This document shows, piece by piece, positions 12,801-27,800 of a stretch of DNA of 64,000 nt (its first letter is position 1; each line of letters starts with the position of its first letter). This DNA comes from Rhabditophanes sp. KR3021. Lineage: Eukaryota > Nematoda > Chromadorea > Rhabditida > Alloionematidae. Both the position numbers and the translations under genes were made by a program. The notes beneath the pieces were generated by a model. It was not told where the DNA came from and ran no database searches. It saw nothing but the letters and a program-made list of their open reading frames with translations. The stretch covers positions 8,742,001-8,806,000 of the forward strand of contig CAUJLY010000001.1 in the NCBI GenBank assembly GCA_963281155.1, read 5' to 3'.

Positions 12801-15800
12801 TCTAAGACTAACTTATCTGGTACTACTGTTCCTAGTAATTTTGGTGAAAACAATCCAGATGTATCTAATAAAAATGTACCTGAAACTGGTTCGGTTAATT
12901 GGAACAAGCCAGAAAATTTACCTATTGTAAATGGTACAAATATTCAAACTGAAAATAGCAATAATTTACCAAACAAAAAAGGAAACTCTGATCCTAATGG
13001 TTCTGGAAAAGATACTCAAAAAGAATGGAGCAATAATTTGCCTGGCATAAAGGATAAATTTGGAAAAATTATTCCAAAAGGCGCAAACAATAATTTGCCT
13101 AACAAAGAAGATGACGATACTCATGATAAAGTTAATGAAAATATTAATCGTTCACATAATTCAGGAAAAAATATTCCAGACGATGGATCGGACAAGAATT
13201 TATTAAATAATGTCATTAAAAATGATCCGAACATGCATCCAACTAATAAATTTGATGTAAATCAACCTGGAGATTTGAATAAAAATGGTCCTGGAAATAC
13301 TTCCACAAATCTACCTAACAAAGCAGACGTTTCCAAGCCTAATGACTTGGATAATGTAAATCCCGAAGTTCCAACAAATATTGTGTCTACTAATGGAGAT
13401 TCCAAACCAGTCCATCCAAAAGATCCATCTAAAAATATACTTAATAAAGGAGATTCGAATGAAGGCAACCCAAAAGACCCATCTAACATACTACCTAATA
13501 ATCTTAATGAAAATGAACGTAACGTTCCAGAGAATGGTCTTGAAGATCCATCAAAAAATGTACCTAATCACACAAATTCAATAAACAAAGTTGATCCAAA
13601 AAAGAATTTAATCAACAAAGAAGATGTTACTAAGCCGATAGATTCAAGTAAAGCAAATAATCAGGAAAATCCAACCAAAAGTCCTCCTACTAAAATAGAC
13701 GGACACAATCCCAAAGTTTCAAATGATGGGAAGCGTGTTGATTTGAATAATAATACTCCTACCAAAGTTAATCAAAATAATACTAATTTGCAAATGATTC
13801 ATCCTCAAGAACCGTCGAAGCACTTACCTAATAAAGGTGACTTAAGCAATCCTAATGCTTCAAATAAAATCGATCCCGATGGTCCCTCTAATAATTGGAA
13901 TAATAAAGGTGGTGTTGAAAATCCCGATAAATCAAGTAAAGTAGATCCCTCAAACAATTTACCTTTTAATAAACTTGATCCAGAAGAATCGTCTAACAAA
14001 CCTCTTGTTAAAGTCGACCCTCAGGAATTATCTAACAATGTATCTTTAAAAGCTAGTGTTGAAACTCCGGACAAAGCAAATAAAGTTAATCCTCAAGAAC
14101 CATCTAAGAATTTATCTCCAAAAGTTGAAGTTGAAGATCCCGATAAATCAAATAAAGTAGATCGATCAAATAATTTGCCTAATAAAATCAATCTTGAACA
14201 TCCATCAAAAGATTTACTAGACAAAAATAAATTAACTACCCCGTCCAACTCACAAAATATGACTCCGGAAGATTTATCTAACAAGCATCTGAATAAAGTT
14301 GATCCTGAAGACCCATCAAATGCATTTACAATTAAACCTGATGAAAGTCATCTGAATAAGATTGATCCTGAAGGCCCATCAAATACATTTACAATTAAAC
14401 CTGATGAAAGTAATCTTAATCATCCGAATAAGATTGATCCTGAAGATCCTTTAAAGAAATTTACTAATGAGCATGGTGAAAATATCTTGAATTCTAAACA
14501 ATTAAATCCTAAAGATCCATCAAAGAATTTACCTAACAAACCGGATGCAACAAACTTCAACAAAGTTAACCCCGAAGACCCAAGCAAGAATTTATCTAAT
14601 AAATCAAATGAATCTAAACCTTCTAAAGGTGATTTTAAGAATCCAAAGACACCTAATAAAACAGACGGACCAGACAATTCAGATAAAATGAATCCCGGAG
14701 ATCCATCCAATAAATTACCTGATACGACTGATCAAAATGATTTAAACACAGTCAATCCTAAGGATCTATCCAAGAATTCACTTAACACAAATAATAAAGA
14801 CATTTCAAATACTCTTGAAGAGGGTTTGATTATTAGCAATGGTAAAGGTGTTACCAAACAGCCAAAAGATAAACTTATTAAGCCAACTGGTCATCTTGCT
14901 AACAAATCAAATAATTTGTCTAAAGAAGATCCATCAAATCCTCTAACATCAGAAGAATCTAAATTGACAAATCATGGCACTACTACTGTTTTACCAAATA
15001 ATTCAAATGAAGTAGGTAATAACCTCATTGATCCTGAATCAAATAAGACAAACAAATTTATTATGACAGAAGCTAGTCACGAACATAGTGATGAAAATCC
15101 TGATGTAGATTTGGTTATCGGACCTGTCGGAAATAAGTTGTCTTTAAAGGCTGAAAAACATGAACATGGCTCAAGAGCAGATGGTTCTGATTCAACTGGT
15201 TCGAGTGGCTTAGCAGCTACGACAACTTCACCCTCCAAAACTGATGTAAACAGCCATTTTCCTGCAACTCAAGTAAATAGTGAAAGTACACATTCGGTCT
15301 TAATGAATGCTCAATCAACGTTAATTCCAATTACTGACCCAAATAATAATGAATTTTTAGCTAATGGCAAAACTACACTAAAGCCAACTAATAATCAAAA
15401 AGATAATTCAAATAACAACAATCCACATTTATCTACAATTCCAAGCAATCTTCCCGAAACCACTACAAGTGTTATTTTGGCAGAGCAATTCACAACAAAT
15501 GATCCAAAAAATGCCTATTCATTGAACAATACAAGATCTACAACAGCTGCTGCTTCTAATTCGCAAATTACATTCAAAAATAAGCTGAACGGAGCTAGTA
15601 CGATGTCTGTACATCAAGAGACATCAACTACAACTGATCAGGATGCAAGAAATAGTGAAACTACTAAAGAATTTATTCATGTTGAGGCCACAACACCAAG
15701 TTCAAATGAATTGAGTCTTAATACCATTTCAACTGATCCGACTATTGTTGACAACAATAATTTGGCCGAGACCTCTTTAATTGCTAGTAAAAAAGAAGAC

Positions 15801-18800
15801 CATGAAAAAAGTACTTTACCCAATATTCCTGAAGGCACATTTACAAATATTCCACCAACTTCTGATGAAACTCTAAATCCTGATGATTTGGCAAACTTAA
15901 AAGCCACATCAGTTAATCCATTAGATAATGAATCTATTGAAAGAACTACCCATTCAACTAATTTGCATGGAAAAACTAACTATCCTACCCATTTTACCTC
16001 AATTAATCCTAAATTCATTAGTGCAACACCCGAATCTTTGGATAAAACTAAGTCCAATAATGTTGTTGAAACATCTGTGCCAACCATTAACAATCAAGCA
16101 ACTACCAAAAATCCTAGTATAAATGGTTCTTTTGAAGGAACGTTGCCCAATACTAAGGATTCGTTATTAAGTACATCTGAGTCTAGTTTGAAAACAACAA
16201 CACCAGGTTCTTTAAATGGTTCTACAGACAAATTTGCACAAACAACAACATCAAGTTCTCTTAATGGTTCTCCTGATTCTTCTTCAAAAATTCCTCCAAA
16301 TAGTTCACATCATGGAATGGGAGAAGAAAGTTTTGGAGAAAGCCAAACATTTGGTTTAAGTCATTTGCCTCCAAACATGACTAGAACTTTGAGTTCAGTT
16401 GAAGCAGGTGAACCTAAAACAAGTGATTTGAGTAGTGAAAACATTAAGAAAAAACCTAATGGAATAGAGGAAACTACTGCTGGAAATGATGTAGACAAAA
16501 CCACCCAAGTTAATGCTCTTCCAACTAAGCCCATCAATATTAAACATGCTAGTATTCCTGATAATAATGGGCCAGATATTTCTGAACCTAATGTTATTTT
16601 GAATCCCAAAAGTAAATCTTTTACTGCCAGTACCACATCTGCTTTGGATAGCAAGGAAATTATTTCTGGAGATGTCACTACGACCAAAACAAATTATTTG
16701 GATAAAGATGTTATTTCGATTCATACAACTAAAAACACACCTGACCAATTACCGACAAAATGGGATAATAGTAAAATTAAATCAATCACTGAATCTACTC
16801 CAAATAAAAATGAAATGTTTAATATTACTGATAAGCCATTAGCAGACAAAGATTCACATTTTACTGAAACTGGTAATAGCAATTTTAAAACAACCCTTAA
16901 TTCTGAACATCCATCGCCAAGTAGCCATACATCAACGTTAGCCCCAACTGCAAATGCTGAAAACAATAAATTGCCTGAAACTAAAACTACCTTAAATACT
17001 CCTAATGGTGGTGATAGGAAAAATACTGATACCAACATTAATCATCCAAACAAAGTACAAATTCCTGATAATGAGTCAAGGGAACATTCTTTAAATTCCA
17101 CACCTCAGGACAATTCTAAGTCTATACATTCGTCGACAATAACATCGCTTAATGAAAAAGACAATCAAATAACAAATAGTTTGTTTACAAACAGACCCGA
17201 ACAATTCGGAAAATCTGTTACACCTCATCATTTAGTGACTCATTCGAATGGACAAACAAAAAGCGTTTGGAATTTACCTGTTACTGCTGAAACTTTGAGG
17301 CCTTATACTGATATCAAGGATAATTTAACAAAAACTCACCAGGACACAACTAATTCAATGCTTCCCAATGAAGTAACTTCATCTGGAGAAGATAAGAGTG
17401 TTTCAGAGTCGATTAATACGGAAGAGCCATTGTTAGTAGTTAATGGTAAAATTGTTACACAACCAACTCCATCTCAAAAGACCTCTGATGATGGGAATAG
17501 CTTGAGAACAGAAGAGCCTTCGAGAGTTAGTAATTGGAAAGTTGTTACTGAATCTCCTCCACCAATAGATGTCACTTTCAATAAAGGTTCTACAGATTTA
17601 GTTAATAAACCATCAACAACAACTAATTGGAAGATTGTTACAGAATCAAGTGAAAGCAGTTCTCCAAATATGCACACAACTGACTCAACAACTCCACAAA
17701 AATCTTCAAGAGTAAGCAATTGGAAAGTTGTTACTGAATCTATTTCAAGTGAAATAAAAAGCACTACTGATGTTAAGGAAACTCCAAGAGACAGTCATTG
17801 GAAAGTTGTCACACAACCAACTTCATCTACAACTAAACAAACTGAAGACTCAGACAAAGTCAGTAATTGGAAAGTTGTTACGGAATCTAATTCACCAAAT
17901 GTAGTTACTGAACAACCAAAAAGAGTTAGTAATTGGAAAATTGTTACTGAATCTACTACATTAAATTCTGGTTCAAGTGGTGAAATTATTAATACAGAGG
18001 CACCAAATAAAGTCGGTAATGGGAAGACTGTCACACAGTCTACACCACCTGATTTTGTTTCTGACTCTTCTGTTGGTTCAAGTCGCGGCAATAAACAAAT
18101 TACTGCTTCAGTTACAAATGAACCAGCGAAGGGAAGTAATTGGAAAGTTGTCACACAAACAACTCCGAACCTTTCAACCACACATTCTAATACTAAACAG
18201 TCTCCGAAAGTCAGCAACTGGAAATTTGTTACCGAACCATATCTCACAAAAAGTTCGACTAAATTTGCAGAAGAAGAATCAAGTGAAGAGAGCTCTTCTG
18301 TCCCGACATCAACTGTCAGTGATTTAGAAATCAATTCTCAACCAACTACTGACAATAAATTTGACTTCCAAACAATTTTGAATAAATTAAAGGAAGTGTT
18401 GAAGAAGTTCGAAAGACCTGCTTCTACTTTTAGGCCCACTTCTGATGGTACTACTATTTCTGATAAGAATATGGCATCTACAACCACTTCAACTTCAGAG
18501 ATTAGAGGAGATAATAAAGGGTTAATTACTACAATTGGGCAGGATGCAATTGCTCCTACTGATCTTTTAAAACAATACCCAACAACTATTGAAGGTAAGG
18601 CGATAACAAGTAAGCCCGACACAACTACCGCCAATCATCAATCACCAAATGGTGGTAGAAAAAATGATAACGTTTCATCAAACGCCACTCTAAATAATGA
18701 GAAAGAGGTTGTGCCTATCAACAAAGAATATGAACTGACTTCAGTTGGACCGAATGCCGAAAATGTCACTTTACTTATCACCAACAATCCAATAACAAAC

Positions 18801-21800
18801 TCCACCGTATCTTCATTTAATTATGAAATTGACATCACTGAAAGGACAACTAAATCCAGACCTTATGTCACAATCAGTTCAGATTTCCCCTCTTCAACTA
18901 TGTCATCTCTTAAAAATTCTCAACACAAAGGCGCCGCCCAAGTAACAACCTTATCAATTCTACATAAAATGCCCTCAAATATTTTTGAGATTGATGCAGA
19001 CACAGGAGTCAAAGGTTTTAATGAATTTAAGAAAAGTGAAGTTATTAATGATAAAACGACTTACTCGCCATTGGATATTTCGAAGGATAAAATTACAATT
19101 ACTCCTCAAATTAGAATCGAAGATACTCTCCCACATAGTACAGGTCAAAAGAAAACTACAACTTCTGACGTTGAGACGCCTAAAGAAACAAGTGAAGTGT
19201 ATAAATTTATTGGTACTACTGACGTTGGTTCTCGAAGTGATAAAAATTCAACGAACAATCAAAATGTTCCTAAATCGACAGATAAACTAAACGAAATTAC
19301 AACTGTAAAAGGCAAAACTACCCCCAACTTTGGTAAAACAACTTCTCCAGACATTATTGAAAATAATCTCTCCACCACGGCACTTTCCTCACCACCAACA
19401 ACAGATGATGTTAATTTAAGAAAAGGCATCACAAAACCTCCAAACAATATGGTTAATTCAACGGAAACTTCTATTACTACGCAACAACCAATTTTGGGTA
19501 ATAATTTGCCGACAGATTCTGCACCATCAGCGAATGAAGTTAGGAATAATAATATAACAGATGAACCTTTTTCAATTGAGACTGACAGATCAAATTCTGA
19601 ATTCATTTTTACAACTGCTTCTATTATTGTTGATGAGGAGGATAAAGGTGACAAGGTTGAGAAGGATTTGTCTCGTGGAACTGGATTTCCTCCTGTCACG
19701 GACCCATTTTTATTGACGACCCCAAATTACAAAGATCTAAACGAAGCCACTACTAAATTACCTAAAGAAAACAAATATAATAGTAAAAGTGATCCAAATG
19801 ATAAGTCGATGACTGAAACCAATTTGCGACCTACTACACCAAAGTCAAGTATATTAATTAATGCCGGAACAGTAATTACAAAAGACCCCTCAACTAAATA
19901 CACAATAATAAAATTGCCAACAGATCCTGATCAACATTTAAATACATTATGGCCACACATGGAAACGATTCGTCCATTCAATTTAGCTTACCCCGATAAT
20001 GATAATAGAAAAGGCGGTGGTGATGTAGATGGGCATGGCCATCCTCATGCTGTTCATCATTTGAAAGAAGATTCAAGTAGCACGGTTATTAAGGAATTCA
20101 CTGGTCTTTTGCCAAATGATAAAGTTGTTGCGAAGAATGGGAATACTAATCCTAATAATTTAGGAGTCGATCTCATCAAGAATCCTGATAATGGTAAAAC
20201 TGATCAAAGTAACAATCCTGACAACAACAAATCTGACACAACTAATAGTCCTAACGACGGCAAGTCAGATCCACTCAAGAGTCCCAATGATGGTACATCG
20301 GATCAAACTAATAACAAAAAATCTGATCTTACAATTAATCCAGTCAATGGTAAATCTGGTCAGACTAATATTCCTAATGGTGGTAAATCAGATCACATCA
20401 AAAGTCCGGAGGGAGGTAAATCAGAACGAACTAACAGTCCTAAGGATGGCGAATCGGATCAAAGTACCAGTCCTAGGCCCAATAAATCTGATCCAATTAG
20501 GAATCCTGATAATGGTAAACCAGATATTACTAATAATCCTAGTGATGGTAATTCAGACATAGATAAAAATCCTAATAAGAGCAATCTAACCAAAAATCCC
20601 AAAGAAAACACACCTCCAATGATAACCAAACCTGGTGATTTGACTACAAATGTTCCAAAAGTTGATATTAATGGAAAGGCAATAGATAAATCTATAAAAG
20701 AACCTAAAACATCATCAGAACCCTTGCCACAAAATATTGGTCCAGATGGTTCAACAGACACAAACACCAACCCTAATTTAACTAACGGAGAATCAAATAA
20801 GAATGACGATCATTTAAATACCACAACCAAATTTGCGAATGGAAATCAGAATGGTGTGAAGAGGACTGAAGAAGATGCGGAAAGTAAAAACCTCAAGACT
20901 ACACCAAAAAATAATAACAAGTTCAATGAGTTAAATAAGAAGCCAAATGATGTGGACAATAAAGTAAATGACCAAAATAATAAGTCAACTCTTCCAAATA
21001 GCGAAACAACAAATAATATTGATGAAAAAATGAATACATTAGGTCCTGATCATCCAACTAAATCAAACGTTGGAGATGTCATCATAAATAATAAAAATGG
21101 TCTAAAAGATGTCAATAATAATTCACCAACTTCAAACGACCCAAATCGAAATATCGATAACAACCCCTTTAATCCTAATGATAATGGTACATACTTGAAT
21201 GAAAACAAACAACTTTATTCTAGCACAATTAATCCATCGACTAGTGGGCAATTACAACCAAATGAAAACAAATTTATGAATGGTTCAAAAAGTTTGACTC
21301 ATCCAAAGGATAGTGGACGTATTCATGTTGATGGATCTCCAAATAACAATCCGAATAATGCAAACAACACGATTGGCAAAAGCAATCCAAAGAATGATTC
21401 AAATGGTATCGTTGATGGGAAGATTGATCCTGAAACTGGGAAAAATGATTCTGTTAATGGCAAGATTGATCCTGAAACTGGAAAAAGTAATTCTATTAAT
21501 GGTAATAATCATCCTGAAAACGGAAAAAGTAATTCTGTTAATGGCAATAATGAGCTTAATAATGCTGCAAATGGTAAAAATATTCCAAATAACAGTTCAA
21601 ATGGACCTGATAGAAAAATTATTTCTAATATTAATTCAAATGAACCAGATGGTGACAACAAATCGTTACTAAATAATTCAATTAAACCTAAAGTTAGTGA
21701 TAATACAAATAAATCTGGTAATAGCAAAGAACAACCCATTGACATTAATCCTAACAGCAACAATTTGAATGAGCCAAAAAAGAATGGCATCACGGATAAT

Positions 21801-24800
21801 GGTGGAAATGGAAAAGACATACCGACCAATAATAAAAACATTCCTAATATTATTCCTCCGCAGAATGATTTGACTGAACCTAAATTTAAAGATGACAAAA
21901 ATGCACCTGCTATTGATAAGATCATTTTGCCAAATAATTTGACAAACGAAACTGATAAAGAGCCTGTAAAATTATTAAATGAGAACGGGGCAAAGGTTCA
22001 TAAACCCACTGATTTGACCAAAAATCAAGGTGGTGAGAATCCAAATATTAATCACATTAAAACGACTGCCAATCCCAATATTTTAGTTTCCATCGATCCC
22101 AACTTGAATTCAAATAAGGATACATTGACAACAAGATTGCCTAACACCATCAATTCAAAAAAGAATACTAAAACTTCTGAAAGTGACAATAATAAAGAAC
22201 CAATTCTTACCACATTATCTCCAAATGAAACTGACTTAAATAATCCAAATTCAGTTATTCCCACCTCAACTGATAGTGATGGCAATTTATTAAATATTCC
22301 TACTCACAAACCCGCTACTAAAAAGGATGGCTTAAATAGTCTAAGTACTAAACCAATTGACATTATTAAGGGAAAAAATCAAAATGCTACGATCATTCCA
22401 AATAAAAATGATTCATTCATTAAAATTGATAATGACAAGCTAGGAAGCGAATCTGATACTGAAGAAGATATGCTTAGAATCGATGAAAAGGGGCATCCTC
22501 ATTATGTTCATCACATTGGAAAACATCCGCATCAAATTCACCATCCTGAAGATGTGACAAATAAGCTAGATCCATTTGAACACAAAAATGTAATGATTGA
22601 TCCTAATCAAATATTCATAGATCAAAAGGGAATGGAAATACGCAAAAGTACTAAGACGCCACTTGATTTGTTAAATGGAAAAGAAACAAATAGGCCTATT
22701 TCTGGTTCTGGAGAATTTTTCATTGGCACTTTCACTCCTTCAACTGATGATACTCATTTAAATAAGAAAATTGCTAGCTCACCATCTGATTCAATTACTG
22801 CTAAGCCAACTGTAAACCCTAACTCGATAGATTTCTTTGTCAATACTCCAACTGTCAATCCTTCAACTGAAAAGGATTTAAATGAAGAGACTACTGATTT
22901 TATTAATGCAAAAGTAACCAATATACCTATTTCTAATTCTGGTCAATTGTTGACTGCCTCTTCACCCGTTGTTGATTTGAATGGAGAAAGCATTAGCACA
23001 CCTTCTGATGTTATGACAACCAAACCGACTCCCAAATCGGGAGAGTTTTTGATTGGAGATTCAACAAATAAAGATTTGAATGAGAAAACGACCACCACAC
23101 CAACTGATTTCTTCAATCCGAAAATGACGAATAAGCCAATACCAAATTCTGGAGAAGCTTTCATCGGTGATTCTACTATCAATCCTCCAAATTTGAATGA
23201 GAAGACTACTAGCTTACCTTCTAATTCTGTTAATGACCCAACCCGACCTATTCCAAATTCGGGTGAATTATTGGTGGGAACTGATAAAGTCTTGGAAACA
23301 ACTACCACTGCAGAAGTTAAGAGTACAACAAATTCAAAACGTGTTATAACAACTACAGGTACTCCTGAATGGGTTACTTATACAAAGAGAATCGATCCAA
23401 GGAAGACAACACCTTACTTTGGACCTCCAACGACATCAGTTTATAGATATTATATTATGATTACTGCTGCTCCACCTGTTGAACCAAGGAAAATGGTGGC
23501 GTCGACTAGATCGCCTACTTCAGTCACTACTTTCAAACCGCAGTTTTCAAATGCGATCAGAGTTTCTACAATTAATCCTATGAGAAATTCGGCTGTAAAT
23601 AGTAGAAGACCGGAAATGACAACACAAAAACCGCTTACAAATAAGAATTCTGGTGGCGCATTTCCTAACACAGTTTCTCCTCATTTGAATAATGGAGATA
23701 ACATTAAAACAACAGATGGAACTAAGTTGCAACCCAAGTCAAATACAGATATTGTGGTAGACGTAAATGGAAACGTTATTTCAACGACAAGTGGTCCCAA
23801 TGATAAATTAAACATTAATTCGTCATCTTCTGCCAGACCTGACCTAAACAATCCAAATGGCTCTTCTAATGAACATGCCAAGAATACTTTGACTTCGACA
23901 GGTAAATCTAATCTTGACAATTTAATTATATTTGCCATAGAAACACCATCTGATATCACAACTATTAAATCAGTCACTGATATTAAGTCAGGAGTAAGCG
24001 GTCCTAATTCTCCACAAAGCACTGTCATAGGAAATGGCAAAGGAGATTTGAATCCAACAACCATCAATGCAAATGTCATTAACCCAAGCACTGGAAAGCC
24101 AATTAATTTGGTAGGTAACAAAGATAGTACAAAAATACCTTCAGATTTATCAACTGAAAGTTCTGAGACAATTAAGGATGTTAATGGTGGCAAGACAGAT
24201 ATTGGTGGTTTGGGATCTACTAAATCACCTAATATTCATTTGATCAAAACTTCTACCGCTGCTAGTTTGAATAATGTAGAAAAAGAATCAGGAGACATTA
24301 CAAGAGCTGTTACTGGAAATGCTGACCATTTATCAAGTAGTTTACCAGAAGATATTAATGTTACCATTAATCCACCAACTTCGAATCAGCATAATTTTGA
24401 AACAACAACGGATGAGAGTATTGGTGGAGGAAGGAATAATTTATCACCAGAAAAAGCACTTGAAATTGCTGTAAACGACAAAAATAATACAAATGGTAAA
24501 TTACCAAATGAAAATTGGTCAAAAGTTCCAGTAAATAATGGTAAATCATCTAACGAGGATTTATCAAAAGTTCCAGAAACTAATAGTGATAAATTACGTA
24601 ATGTAAACACATCACAACTTCCTGAAAATAATACTAATCGTGATAAATTGCCTATTCAAGATCTATCAAAGGTTCCAGGAAACTTTAAGGATGGAACAAG
24701 TAATAATGTGTCTAATCTTCCTGAAAATAATAGTAAAACAGATACTTCATTTAAACTTCCTGAGAATAATGAAAAAGATAAGTTGTCTAATGAGAATCCA

Positions 24801-27800
24801 TCTAAAATACCAGGAAATACCAATAAAGTTAATGAACCTGAAAATTCCACACAAATTTCAATGAATAGTGGAAAAGATAAGTTACCTGATCAAACATCAA
24901 CTCCGATTCCTCTCAATGATAATAAGGAAAAAGGCAATTCGATGAATACTAATCTTTCTAAACTTCCTGAAATTGACAATGTTAAACAAGGAAAAGGCAA
25001 GTTGCCTAGTCAAAATGTTGATGGAGGAAAGGACAACTTAGCTGGTTCAAATTCTTCCAAACTTCCTGATAATACAAATATTAATGGAGAGAAGGACAAC
25101 TCAATTGGTCCAAATCAATCTCAAACTCCTGAAAATACTAATGTTAAAGGAGGAACGGACAAATTACCTGACCACAATCCTTCTAAACTACCGGAAGATA
25201 TTGATAATAATGGTCGAAATCCTTCAAAACTTCCAGAAAATAGTAATATTAATGGAGGAAAAGAAAAGTCACCTATTCAAAATGTGGAACATATTGATGC
25301 TAATAAAGGAAAAGTCAATTTATCTGATCAAAATAATTCTAAACTTCCTGAAAATAAGAATGAGAACATTTCCATAGATAATCTTTCGAAAACATCCGCA
25401 ACTACGGATAATCCAATTTCTAATACAACACCATCACGAATTCCTGGAACTAATAATTTGCCTGATAAGAACATTTCAAAAAATCCGGAAGAAGGGAATA
25501 CTAAAAACTCTATAAGTAGGCCAAATGGTAATCCTTCAAGAATCCCTGGGAATAATGACAAAGAGAATTTGCCAAATGAAAGTTCTTTAAAAGATCTTGG
25601 AATTACAAATGGTTCCGAAAATATTCCTGTTAATACACAAGCACCGGAAAGTACTAATAATCTGAGTAAGGAAAATCCATCAAATACAACTCCTTCTAAG
25701 CTTCCTGATTCCACAAATAGTAATGGTATCGAAAATGGTTCTACCGACACTCCTTCAAAAACAATAGATACAACAAGTAATGTAAACACGGAGAATGTGT
25801 CAAATACAGATGTTCCAACAATTGCAGACAATAGTTTATTATCTACAAGGGAGCCTTCCAATATTCTGAATAATAACTTGTCAAATTCAACTCAACAAAC
25901 GATCCCAGGAAACAACATTAATCTACCCAGTACAAATCCTGCGAGCGTTCCAGGAGTTGATAGTAATTTGTGGAATCCGTCAAAAACTTCGAAAGATATT
26001 GGAAGCAGTTTTAATTTACCTGATTTAAATTCCAGAACAACTCCTGGTACTACTATTGTAAAGAACAACAATTCGTCTGATTCGAATCCTCCGAGAGTTC
26101 CTGAAGAGAATAATACTGGAAACAGTCCGCATCATTTGAATCCAACGAAAGTTCCCGGAGACAGCAATGATAAAAATAATAAGTTACCTGATTTGAATCC
26201 TCCGAGAGTTCCTGGTGACATCAACAATTTGCCTGGTTCGAATCTTTCAAATGTTCCCGAAAACACTTTTAATGGAAACAATAATTTGCCAGATTCCCGT
26301 CCTTCAAAAATTCCTGGTGACATTAATAACTTGTCCGAGTCGAAACCTTCTACCATACCAGGAAATACTAAAAACGAGAATCATAATAGCATGACTACTT
26401 CAAATCCTTCTGAAATTCCTAACGCTTCCAATGGAAACAATAATCGTCCATTAGAACCAAATATTCTAACGATTCCTGGAAATACTAATAACGAAAATAT
26501 TAATAATTGGCCAACTACAGATCCTTCCAAAAGGCCAAACGGAAACAAAAATAACTTTCCAAATGCAAATCCTTCAAATATTCCAGGAAACAATGGTAAT
26601 GGAGGCAAGGAAAATCTCTCAAATATTCCTACAAATATCGGAGACAATAATCATTTGCCAGCAGATATTCTTCCGAAAATACCTGAAAATAACAACAATC
26701 AAGGTGCTGAAAATACTCCTAATGTCACAGAAACTCCTGAAAGCAAGAATACTGGTCTTACTGAAAGCCTCCCAACAATAACTGATGGTGGTAACAAAAT
26801 CAGAGATGATTCATCAAAAGAGAATCTTCCAAAAACACCAATCGAGCCAAGCAGCCCTGATTCCACGAATTTGCCAAATTCCAAAACAACTGAATCGCCA
26901 GAAGAGACTAATAATCTAGGCAAAACAGATAGAACTCCCCCCAACAATTCAGGCGTTAATACTCGACCCGATGAAAATATTACAAGCAATCCTTTAGATA
27001 ATTTAAGTGTTAATACTTGGCCTGTTGGAAAGACTACAGAAAATACTTTGGATATCAACAATTCCGGTAATACAAATGTTGATGGCAAAAACATCACAAA
27101 AAATCCAAAAAAGAACAATAGTTTTGGTGTTAGTACTCCATCTAGCATTACAAGAAATCCTGTAAATATTAATGATTCTGGTATTTCTACGCAGCCTGAT
27201 CACAATATTACCAAAGAGCCCTTAGATAATACAAGTAATACCGATGCTAATTCTACTACTGATCAAAATATTACCAAAAATCCGTTGAATATTAGCAATT
27301 TTGGTGGTTCTACTCGGCCTAATGAAAATAGTAATTCTAAGAATATTCCTGAGGAAAATGCTACCACAACATCCTCGGATATAAACCATTCTAGTTCTAA
27401 TACCCAGCATGTCGAAACCATTACCACAAATCCTTTGAATCTTAACAGTTCCGGGGTTGATACTCCGTCTGGTGAAACGACTACCAAAAATGCTTCAGAT
27501 ATCAACAATCCCCAAACAAAAAATATACCTAATGAAGATATTACTAAAAACCCATTGCAAAAGAATAATTCTAATTTATCACAGGAGAAAACAACTCACA
27601 ATTCCGGTACAAACAATTTGTCTACAACTAAGAATCCTATCCAAATAAATATTCCTGACAATAAAAACTCGCCCAATGAAAAGTCAGTTAATAATCAAAA
27701 CAATAATAGTTCTCAAAATATTCCAAATCAGAATTCCTCAAAAAATCCATCTAATATTAATAATCAAGGTCTCAATAAAGGTAACACAACTGCTAATATT

